A stretch of 6,022 bases of DNA from Xanthobacteraceae bacterium (lineage in GTDB: Bacteria > Pseudomonadota > Alphaproteobacteria > Rhizobiales > Xanthobacteraceae). The position numbers were made by a program, and so were the translations under genes. The stretch is taken from NCBI GenBank assembly GCA_030039105.1, contig JASHQO010000328.1, forward strand, positions 1 through 6,022. Direction: 5' to 3'. Of the stretch, positions 1-5,172 are shown one piece after another; positions within the stretch are counted from its first letter, which is position 1; every line of letters starts with the position of its first letter. Under the pieces are notes generated by a model. The model ran no database searches and was not told the DNA's origin. It saw only the letters and a program-made list of their open reading frames with translations.

Positions 1-2
1 AG

Positions 3-635
3 ATCGAGGAGACCGCCGAGCACGTCATCGTGCTGGCCGGGCCGATCTCCTACGTGCTCGCGTCCGACGCGTTCGACCGCGCGCTCGGCGACGTCTTGCG
101 CGAGTCGGTGCCCGACGCGCTCGACAGCCGCGAGCGGGCGCTCGCCCAGATCGACGAACTGATGGCGGTGCTGCGGGCGCGCAAGGAGACCTATCGCCGC
201 CGCCGCCCCGCGGTCGTCAACCTGATCGCCGCCGCCGAGATGGAGCGTTTTCTGCGCAACGGCCTGGTCGGGCGTCATGACCTGCCGGAAAAATTGCGCC
301 GCGAGCGCCGCGCGCTCGCCCGCGCCGAAGCCGAGCATTTCACCGCGCTGATGGAGAACGAGCCGATCGGCGTGCAGATCGGCATCGTGCTCGATACCCT
401 GCCGCACACGAGCTTTCAGATCTTCCGTCAGCCCGACCGGCAGATTTTGGCGTTGAGCCCGTTCCGCCTCGGCGAGGAGCCGAATATCCGCGTCGGCATG
501 GCGATGATCACCTCGGCGCCGGAAGCGCTGGCGCTGCACGAAAAGATGGCGCGCGAGCTGTGGGCCAGCGCGCTCAAAGGTCCCGCCGCGGTGCGCTTCA
601 TGCGCGACATGATGGAAAAGGCGAGTGGCACGTAG
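3..635 (+). CDS. Hypothetical protein, C-terminal part; possible HTH-type regulator effector region (5' truncated)
   Basis: The frame is open from the left edge to a TAG stop at 633-635, so the gene begins outside the window. A GTG at 30 could serve as a start, but the upstream codons read IEETAEHVIVLAG without a stop, and I see no reason to begin there. About 211 residues are visible. They include a charged helical stretch (ALAQIDELMAVLRARKETYRRRR), then EMERFLRNGLVGRHDLPEKL and a charged ERRALARAEAEHF segment. The last third looks like a mixed alpha/beta domain with SPFRLGEEPNIRVGMAMIT and a final helix EALALHEKMARELW. There is no signal peptide or membrane segment in the visible part. The general pattern reminds me of the C-terminal half of Xre-type regulators in rhizobia, but no DNA-binding motif is visible and this identification is weak. 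It converges on the GST gene, with a repeat filling the gap. The coding call is secure and the function is not. Confidence 0.75.
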   Translation: MEETAEHVIVLAGPISYVLASDAFDRALGDVLRESVPDALDSRERALAQIDELMAVLRARKETYRRRRPAVVNLIAAAEMERFLRNGLVGRHDLPEKLRRERRALARAEAEHFTALMENEPIGVQIGIVLDTLPHTSFQIFRQPDRQILALSPFRLGEEPNIRVGMAMITSAPEALALHEKMARELWASALKGPAAVRFMRDMMEKASGT

Positions 636-731
636 GGTAGGTAAAATTGCCCGCTCTGCCGTGCCGCGTGGGCACCACGCACCGGCAATTTTGCCCACGC
701 GCAGTCCAAGGACGCGTGGTGCCCACCCTAC
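632..731. repeat. Mosaic intergenic inverted repeat between convergent genes
   Basis: Three pairs of complementary segments are visible. Outer arms 632-641 and 722-731 (GTAGGGTAGG against CCCACCCTAC) match at 9 of 10 positions. Segments 637-651 and 684-698, with cores AAAATTGCC and GGCAATTTT, match at 13 of 15. Segment 668-680 (GTGGGCACCACGC) is the exact reverse complement of 714-726. The second and third pairings interleave, so they cannot both form in a simple nested stem. A local hairpin GCGTGG/CCACGC also exists at 666-680. Its left edge contains the TAG stop of the upstream gene, and its right edge lies 3 bp from the GST stop codon. The GTAGGGTGGGC edge resembles intergenic palindromic repeats I recall from Bradyrhizobium-like genomes. 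A bidirectional terminator role is an inference from its position. Confidence 0.75.
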
Positions 732-734
732 AAG

Positions 735-1439
735 TTACGCGCGTGCGTATCTGCCGCGGTTGAAGAAGCGGTCCTTCTGGTCGTCACTCGCGGTGTCGCG
801 GTTGGATTTGATCTGGCCGACTTTGGCGAGCGCAGCCTTCACCGCCGGCCGCTCCTCGATCGATTTGAACCAGCGCGCCAGGTTGGGATTGTCGTCCCAC
901 TTGACCCCCTGGGCGTCGTGATTGCGCGTCCATGGGAAGGTCGCCATGTCGGCGATCGAGTATTCGCTGCCGGCGATGTAGGGCGCGTGCGCCAGGCGCT
1001 TTTCCAGGACTTCATAAAGCCGCTTCACTTCGGTCTGGTAGCGCCCCATCGCGTAGCCGTTGTCGGCGCCCTTCGGCGCGAACATCTTGAAGTGGGTAAA
1101 CTGGCCGAACATCGGGCCGACGCTCGAAGTCTGGAAGAACAGCCACTGCAGCACGTCGTATTTGCCGGCGGCGTCCTTGGGCATGAATTTGCCGCTCTTC
1201 TCGGCGAGATAGAGCAGGATCGCGCCCGACTCGAAGATGGTAATCGGCTTGCCGCCCGGGCCGTCGTGATCGACGATGGCGGGAATTTTCGAGTTCGGGT
1301 TGATCTTGATGAAATCGGGATTGTATTGCTCGCCTTTCCAGACGTCGACGAGATGCTCCTTGTAGGGCAGCTTCGTCTCTTCGAGCATGATGTAGATTTT
1401 CTGCACGTTCGGGCTGGTCAACGCATAAAAGTCGATCAT
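735..1439 (-). CDS. Glutathione S-transferase, YfcG/Nu-class-like disulfide-bond oxidoreductase
   Basis: This 234-residue cytosolic protein has an N-terminal thioredoxin-like domain (about 1-83) and an all-helical C-terminal domain (about 90-205). It aligns by eye along its length with E. coli YfcG (about 215 aa): MIDFYALTSPN against MIDLYFAPTPN, then NPNSKIPAIVDH (47-58) and FESGAILLYLAEKSG (69-83). QWLFFQ (98-103) and GPMFGQ (108-113) follow, then the N-capping SIADMATFPW (161-170). IPAIV with its cis-proline and E70-S71 are the glutathione-binding elements. YfcG-type enzymes bind GSH or GSSG and reduce disulfides using Thr9 and Asn11 rather than a catalytic cysteine; here these are Ser9 and Asn11. 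No cysteine occurs in the protein. The tail after 205 (KSNRDTASDDQKDRFFNRGRYARA) is charged and longer than in YfcG. The start is supported by GAGG about 8 nt upstream (1447-1451). The gene is monocistronic and convergent with the upstream partial gene. Confidence 0.93.
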   Translation of the reverse strand: MIDFYALTSPNVQKIYIMLEETKLPYKEHLVDVWKGEQYNPDFIKINPNSKIPAIVDHDGPGGKPITIFESGAILLYLAEKSGKFMPKDAAGKYDVLQWLFFQTSSVGPMFGQFTHFKMFAPKGADNGYAMGRYQTEVKRLYEVLEKRLAHAPYIAGSEYSIADMATFPWTRNHDAQGVKWDDNPNLARWFKSIEERPAVKAALAKVGQIKSNRDTASDDQKDRFFNRGRYARA

Positions 1440-1475
1440 GGCAATGTCCTCACGCTTTTCCGGGAGAGGGCGGTG

Positions 1476-1504
1476 AAGCTAGCGACCCCTGTGATTGCCG
1501 GCAA
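1476..1504 (-). promoter_or_regulatory. Candidate sigma-70-type promoter for the GST gene
   Basis: Read on the minus strand, TTGCCG (1499-1504) and TAGCTT (1476-1481) are separated by 17 nt. That places a start site about 30 nt before the GST ATG, followed by the GAGG ribosome site at 1447-1451. Both boxes are only partial matches to the consensus. The -35 box lies inside a perfect 10-bp palindrome TTGCCGGCAA (1495-1504), which could be an operator half or chance. The rest of 1440-1568 shows no other recognisable element. Confidence 0.3.
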
Positions 1505-1568
1505 GGTGCCGAAAGGCCGAGAAAATCATGGCTGTTGTGCCCTTGTGTGGGGTCGCCGGTGGCGGCTG

Positions 1569-1668
1569 GAGCGGGATGAGTTTCGGTCGAATCGTCATCC
1601 CGCTTTAGCCTTTTGCTTGCGCATGATCCTTTCCGAAAATCGGTTTCCACTTTTCGGGATCATGCTTT
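1569..1668 (+). repeat. Two-hairpin intergenic repeat, copy 1
   Basis: Hairpin A pairs AGCGGGATGA (1570-1579) with TCATCCCGCT (1595-1604) around a 15-nt loop. A linker containing CTTTTGCTTGC-type sequence follows. Hairpin B pairs GCATGATC (1621-1628) with GATCATGC (1658-1665), with an inner stem CCGAAAA (1633-1639) and TTTTCGG (1651-1657). The same two-hairpin unit recurs in the same orientation at 4442-4568, with the loop GGTCGAATCG identical. It resembles a repeat I recall as frequent in Bradyrhizobium and relatives. Here it lies between divergent genes, ending about 30 bp before the TctC start and upstream of that gene's ribosome site. A simple terminator role therefore does not fit this copy; a promoter upstream of 1569 would be transcribed through it into the TctC mRNA leader. 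Confidence 0.85.
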
Positions 1669-1699
1669 AGGCTCTGAAGCAGGAGCAAGGGAGAGAACG

Positions 1700-2674
1700 A
1701 TGCAGCGTCATGGTCTTTGGCTGGCCGCGCTGGCTGTCGCTGGTGCCGTTCTGGCGGCGGCCCCGGCGCGCGCCGCCGACGATTATCCGAGCCACGCGGT
1801 GCGCTGGCTGGTCGGTTATCCGCCGGGCGGCTCGACCGACATCGTCTCGCGCCTGATCGGACAATATCTGTCCGAGCATCTCGGCCAGCAGTTCGTCATC
1901 GAGAACAAGCCCGGCGCCGGCAACAATCTGGCCACCGAAATGGCCGCCAAGGCCGATCCCGACGGCTACACGGTGTTTCTCACCAACCCGGCCAATGCCA
2001 TCAACGCCACGCTGTACAAGAATCTGAATTTCAATTTCATGCGCGACATGGCGCCGGTCGCGGGCTTCATCCGCGTGCCGAACGTCATGGAAGTCAATCC
2101 GAACGTGCCGGCCAAAACCGTCGCCGAGTTCATCGCCTACGCCAAGGCCAATCCGGGCAAGGTGAACATGGCTTCGGCCGGCGTCGGCACCTCGACCCAT
2201 CTCTCCGGCGTGCTGTTCACGATGATGACCGGCATCGAGTTGGTGCACGTGCCGTATCGCGGCGCCGCGCCGGCGATCGCCGATCTGCTCGCCGGCCAGG
2301 ACCAGGTGTTCTTCGACAATCTGCCGTCGTCGATCGGCCACATCAAAGGCGGCCGGCTGCGCGCGCTGGCGGTGACCACGGCGAAGCGCTCCGACGCGCT
2401 GCCCGACGTGCCGACCGTGGCCGAGACGGTGCCGGGATTCGAGGCCAGCGTATTCTATGGCCTCGAAGTGCCCAAGGGTACGCCGCGGCCGATCATCGAC
2501 ACGCTGAACAAGGCAATCAACGCCGCGCTCGCCGATCCGGCGCTGCAAGCCAAGCTCGCCGAGCTCGGCGGCGCTCCGATCCCCGGCACGCCGGAGGATT
2601 TCGGCAAGCTCGTCGCCGACGAGACGGCGAAATGGGCCAAGGTGGTCACCGCCACCGGCGCGACGGCGGAGTAG
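1700..2674 (+). CDS. Tripartite tricarboxylate transporter substrate-binding protein (Bug/TctC family)
   Basis: This 324-residue periplasmic solute-binding protein has a Sec signal peptide: MQRHG, then a hydrophobic LWLAALAVAGAVLAAA core and an ARA cleavage site near residue 25. The mature protein starts near ADDYPS. Family hallmarks appear in order: VGYPPGGSTDIVSRLIG (38-54), the first ligand-contact loop; VIENKPGAGNNLAT (66-79); DPDGYTVFL (87-94); the second lobe's GTSTHLSG (163-170); HVPYRGAAPAIADLLAGQ (183-200); and LPDVPTVAET (234-243). The length is normal for the family (about 320). The ATG at 1700 is chosen because AGGGAG (1688-1693) sits 6 nt before it and the signal peptide begins there. 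Longer in-frame starts would lie in the repeat. Bug proteins bind carboxylated ligands such as organic acids, amino acids or nicotinate. The ligand is not readable here, but the downstream sugar-acid dehydratase suggests an aldonate-like acid. No TctA or TctB partner is in the window. Confidence 0.95.
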   Translation: MQRHGLWLAALAVAGAVLAAAPARAADDYPSHAVRWLVGYPPGGSTDIVSRLIGQYLSEHLGQQFVIENKPGAGNNLATEMAAKADPDGYTVFLTNPANAINATLYKNLNFNFMRDMAPVAGFIRVPNVMEVNPNVPAKTVAEFIAYAKANPGKVNMASAGVGTSTHLSGVLFTMMTGIELVHVPYRGAAPAIADLLAGQDQVFFDNLPSSIGHIKGGRLRALAVTTAKRSDALPDVPTVAETVPGFEASVFYGLEVPKGTPRPIIDTLNKAINAALADPALQAKLAELGGAPIPGTPEDFGKLVADETAKWAKVVTATGATAE

Positions 2675-2710
2675 GATGAGCGAAAAGATAACCGTCCGGC
2701 AGGGTCGCCC

Positions 2711-4444
2711 ATGACAACGAACAAAAAGACATCGCCCGAGGAGCTGCGCAGCTACCGTTGGCTCGGCAAGAACGACTTGCGCTCGTTCGGCCATCGCTCG
2801 CGGCTGCAGCAGCTCGGCTATGGCCGCGACGACTGGGTCGGCAAGCCGGTGATCGGCATCGTCAATACCTGGAGCGACATCAACGCCTGCCACGGCCATC
2901 TGCGCAGCCGCGCCGAGGACGTCAAACGCGGTGTCTATCAGGCCGGCGGCTTTCCCATCGAGCTGCCGGCGATGTCGCTCGCCGAGCCGATCGTCAAGCC
3001 GTCGACGATGATGTACCGCAACTTCCTCGCCATGGAGTGCGAGGAATTCTTGCGCAGCCATCCGATCGACGGCGCGGTGCTGATGGGCGGCTGCGACAAG
3101 ACCACGCCCGGCCTGATCATGGGCGCAATCAGCATGGGCCTGCCGGCGATCTACGTGCCGGCCGGCCCGATGCTGCGCGGCAATTGGCGCGGCAACGCGC
3201 TCGGCTCCGGCTCGGACGCCTGGAAGTATTGGGACGAGAAACGCGCCGGCCGCATCGGCGACGCCGAATGGAACGAGATCGAGGGCGGCATCGCCCGCTC
3301 GTTCGGCACCTGCATGGTGATGGGCACCGCCGCGACCATGATGGCGATCACCGAGGCACTCGGGCTGTCGCTGCCGGGCGCGTCGTCGATCCCGGCGCCC
3401 GACGCCAGCCATCCGCGCATGTGCGCCGCGGCCGGCCGCCGCGCCGTCGAGATGGTGTGGGAGGATTTGACGCCGGACAAGATTCTCACTCCGGCCGCGT
3501 TCGACAACGCCATCCGCGTCCACATGGCGCTCGGCGGCTCGACCAACGCCATCATCCACGTCATCGCCATGGCGCGCCGGGCCGGCGTCGCGCTGAACAT
3601 GCAGCGCTTCGACGAGATTTCCCGGCAGGTGCCGGTGATCGCCAACATCACGCCGTCGGGCAAATATCTGATGGAGGATTTTTATTTCGCCGGCGGCCTG
3701 CGCGCGCTGATGAGCGAGATGAAGGGCATGCTCGATCTCAACTGCATCACCGTCACCGGCCGCACGCTCGGCGAAAATATCGCCGACAGCAAGGTGCATA
3801 TTCCCGACGTCATCCACGGCCTCGATAAGCCGCTTTATCCGGAAGGCGCCACCGTGGTGCTGACCGGCAATCTCGCGCCGCGCGGCTGCGTGATGAAGCC
3901 GGCCGCCGCCGAGGAGCGCTTCCTCAAGCATCGCGGCAAGGCGATCGCGTTCGAGAACTACGACCACATGGCGCGCGAGGTCGAGCGCGACGATCTCGAC
4001 GTCACGCCCGACCATATCCTGGTGCTCAAGAACGGCGGCCCGAAAGGCGCGCCCGGCATGCCGGAATGGGGGCAGCTCCCGATCCCGAAGAAGCTGATCA
4101 AGGCCGGCGTGCGCGACATGCTGCGCATCTCCGACGCGCGCATGAGCGGCACCAGCTACGGCGCCTGCATCCTGCACGTCGCGCCGGAGAGTTATGTCGG
4201 CGGCCCGCTCGCTTTCGTGCACACCGGCGACGAGATCGAGATTGACGTCGCGGCGCGGAAAATTCACCTCCACGTCGGCGACGAGGAGCTGTCGCGCCGG
4301 CGCGCCGCCTGGACCCCGCCGCCGCCGCATTTCCTGCGCGGCTACGGCGCCATGTACTCGCAGCACATCGGCCAGGCCGACGAGGGCTGCGATTTCGATT
4401 TTCTCGAAGGTCAGGCGCGCACCGCCGAGCCGGAGATTCATTAG
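2711..4444 (+). CDS. IlvD/EDD-family sugar-acid dehydratase (L-arabinonate dehydratase-like)
   Basis: This 577-residue Fe-S enzyme should dehydrate a sugar acid (aldonate) to its 2-keto-3-deoxy form in the cytosol. The iron-sulfur ligands expected for the family are present: Cys60 (NTWSDINACHGH), Cys128 (MGGCDKTTPG) and Cys201 (SFGTCMVMGTA). Glu92, Asp129 and Lys130 fit the Mg2+ site, with Lys130 as the residue normally carbamylated. Ser479 in RISDARMSGTSYGA fits the catalytic serine. The spacing is within one residue of that I recall for Rhizobium leguminosarum L-arabinonate dehydratase (Cys59, Cys127, Cys200, Ser480). The start ELRSYRWLG, the end DFDFLEG and the C-terminal His also fit this pentonate subgroup rather than IlvD of valine synthesis. 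The substrate could still be another aldonate. AGGG (2701-2704) lies 6 nt before the ATG. The 36-bp gap after the TctC gene, without a terminator, argues for one operon. The stop codon is the first base triplet of repeat copy 2. Confidence 0.95.
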   Translation: MTTNKKTSPEELRSYRWLGKNDLRSFGHRSRLQQLGYGRDDWVGKPVIGIVNTWSDINACHGHLRSRAEDVKRGVYQAGGFPIELPAMSLAEPIVKPSTMMYRNFLAMECEEFLRSHPIDGAVLMGGCDKTTPGLIMGAISMGLPAIYVPAGPMLRGNWRGNALGSGSDAWKYWDEKRAGRIGDAEWNEIEGGIARSFGTCMVMGTAATMMAITEALGLSLPGASSIPAPDASHPRMCAAAGRRAVEMVWEDLTPDKILTPAAFDNAIRVHMALGGSTNAIIHVIAMARRAGVALNMQRFDEISRQVPVIANITPSGKYLMEDFYFAGGLRALMSEMKGMLDLNCITVTGRTLGENIADSKVHIPDVIHGLDKPLYPEGATVVLTGNLAPRGCVMKPAAAEERFLKHRGKAIAFENYDHMAREVERDDLDVTPDHILVLKNGGPKGAPGMPEWGQLPIPKKLIKAGVRDMLRISDARMSGTSYGACILHVAPESYVGGPLAFVHTGDEIEIDVAARKIHLHVGDEELSRRRAAWTPPPPHFLRGYGAMYSQHIGQADEGCDFDFLEGQARTAEPEIH

Positions 4445-4568
4445 AGCGGGATGAGTTTTGGTCGAATCGTCATCCCGCTCTAACTTTTGCTTGCGCATGA
4501 TCTTTTCCGAAAACCGGTTTTCACCCTCGGATCGAGTCCGCGGGCCGGCTTTTTCGGGATCGTGCTTT
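4442..4568 (+). repeat. Two-hairpin intergenic repeat, copy 2 (extended), likely terminator between convergent genes
   Basis: Hairpin A is a perfect 13-bp stem, TAGAGCGGGATGA (4442-4454) with TCATCCCGCTCTA (4470-4482), around a 15-nt loop. Hairpin B pairs GCATGATC (4495-4502) with GATCGTGC (4558-4565), including one wobble, and CCGAAAA (4507-4513) with TTTTCGG (4551-4557). Compared with copy 1, it carries about 26 extra bases, GC-rich, at 4524-4550 in the loop of hairpin B. Its first three bases are the TAG stop codon of the dehydratase. It ends 8 bp from the stop of the convergent AhpD-like gene, so it occupies the whole gap. Strong stems in both directions could act as a terminator for both genes, but no clear U-run follows hairpin A. 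Confidence 0.85.
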
Positions 4569-4576
4569 CGCCGTCG

Positions 4577-5053
4577 CTACTCCGCCGCCTGCCGCGCGGC
4601 GACGCGATGGCTGCCGGGCACGGTGCGGAACGCGATGTTGAGGCGGTTGGCGCCGTTGATGGCGACGATCGCCAGCGTCAGGTTGACGAGCTCTTCATCG
4701 CTGAACTGCGCGTGCGCCTGGCCATAGACATCATCCGGCACGTGGCCTTCGGCGACCAGCGTGACCGCCTCGGTCCAGGCCAGAGCGGCACGCTCGCGGG
4801 CGCTGTAGAACGGCGACTCGTCCCAGGCATCGAGCAGATAGAGCCGCTGCTCGCTTTCGCCGGCCGCGCGCAGCTCCTTGGTGTGCATGTCGATGCAATG
4901 GGCGCAGCCGTTGATCTGGGAGGCGCGAAGCTTCACTAGCTCCAGCAGCGTGTGCTCGAGCCCGCAGTCGCGCACGAAGGCGTGCAGGGCGCTCATCGCC
5001 TTGGCACCTTGCGGCGAGGCCTTTCTGAAATCCAGGCGCGCTTCCATCATCAT
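4577..5053 (-). CDS. AhpD-like carboxymuconolactone decarboxylase (CMD) family protein
   Basis: This 158-residue, mostly helical cytosolic protein carries the AhpD-type redox motif. Glu38, Cys50, His52, Cys53 and His57 (ELVKLRASQINGCAHCIDMH) keep the same spacing as the five catalytic residues of Mycobacterium AhpD (Glu118, Cys130, His132, Cys133, His137). WDESPFYSARERAALAWTEA (77-96) and FSDEELVNLTLAIVAINGANRLNIAF (117-142) are typical of the single-domain CMD proteins often annotated in proteobacteria. AhpD proteins reduce peroxiredoxins or act as alkylhydroperoxidases, and family members assemble as oligomers (trimers or hexamers). No AhpC partner is adjacent, so the physiological role is unknown. 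The decarboxylase name is a family label only, as the cysteine pair points to redox chemistry. Three ATGs are in a row; the first (5051-5053) is preferred because AAGGAGG (5062-5068) lies 8 nt before it. Promoter and palindrome lie just upstream. The gene converges on the dehydratase and diverges from the propeller gene. Confidence 0.95.
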   Translation of the reverse strand: MMMEARLDFRKASPQGAKAMSALHAFVRDCGLEHTLLELVKLRASQINGCAHCIDMHTKELRAAGESEQRLYLLDAWDESPFYSARERAALAWTEAVTLVAEGHVPDDVYGQAHAQFSDEELVNLTLAIVAINGANRLNIAFRTVPGSHRVAARQAAE

Positions 5054-5077
5054 CGGACCAGCCTCCTTGAGTTTCTT

Positions 5078-5095
5078 CGCGAGCTTAAGCTCGCG
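5078..5095. promoter_or_regulatory. Perfect 18-bp palindrome in the leader of the AhpD-like gene: candidate operator or leader hairpin
   Basis: CGCGAGCTTAAGCTCGCG is identical on both strands. It sits between the predicted minus-strand transcription start (about 5106) and the ribosome site (5062-5068) of the AhpD-like gene, where a bound regulator would block transcription. In RNA it could also fold as a 7-bp stem with a UUAA loop. It is about 78 bp before the start codon of the divergent propeller gene. Confidence 0.5.
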
Positions 5096-5112
5096 GCGGG
5101 GCGCTTGCAGCG

Positions 5113-5141
5113 ATTATAGCCGTGCGTCATGCTTGCCAAAA
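5113..5141 (-). promoter_or_regulatory. Promoter of the AhpD-like gene with exact TATAAT box
   Basis: On the minus strand, TATAAT (5113-5118) is an exact -10 consensus in a GC-rich region. The -35 is less clear: TTGGCA (5134-5139) is the better match but with a 15-nt spacer, whereas TTTTGG (5136-5141) gives 17 nt. Transcription would start near 5106 and give a leader of about 50 nt containing the 18-bp palindrome and the AAGGAGG site. The divergent gene must use the same 120-bp space; a weak plus-strand candidate is TTGCAG (5105-5110), 17 nt, CATGCT (5128-5133). Confidence 0.6.
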
Positions 5142-5172
5142 GTGCACCGCGACGTGCGAGCGGAGGGAGCCA

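Noticed and set aside
1450..1650. Minus-strand 66-codon frame upstream of the GST gene
   Set aside because: Its N-terminal half is the translation of repeat copy 1. The RDDDST and THPA peptides recur in the antisense frame starting in copy 2, so the resemblance comes from the DNA repeat and not from a protein family.
1569..1668. Repeat copy 1 as a riboswitch for the TctC operon
   Set aside because: It does lie in the probable leader and forms two hairpins, but the same structure occurs at 4442-4568 between convergent gene ends, so it behaves as a dispersed repeat.
918..1670. Plus-strand 250-codon frame opposite the GST gene
   Set aside because: It is the antisense shadow of a well-supported GST and continues into the repeat. 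The composition is not protein-like and there is no ribosome site.
1613..1699. Longer N-terminus for the TctC protein starting upstream of 1700
   Set aside because: The extension would be encoded by the repeat, lacks a ribosome site, and would put about 29 residues before a complete signal peptide.
2675..2710. Terminator between the TctC and dehydratase genes
   Set aside because: No inverted repeat or T-run is visible in the 36-bp gap; only the AGGG ribosome site of the next gene is seen.
1667..4498. Very long minus-strand open frame (943 codons) as a possible gene
   Set aside because: It is the codon-aligned antisense of two clearly recognised genes. Its residues are Arg/His/Ala-rich low-complexity, its start lies in repeat copy 2, and no family is recognisable.
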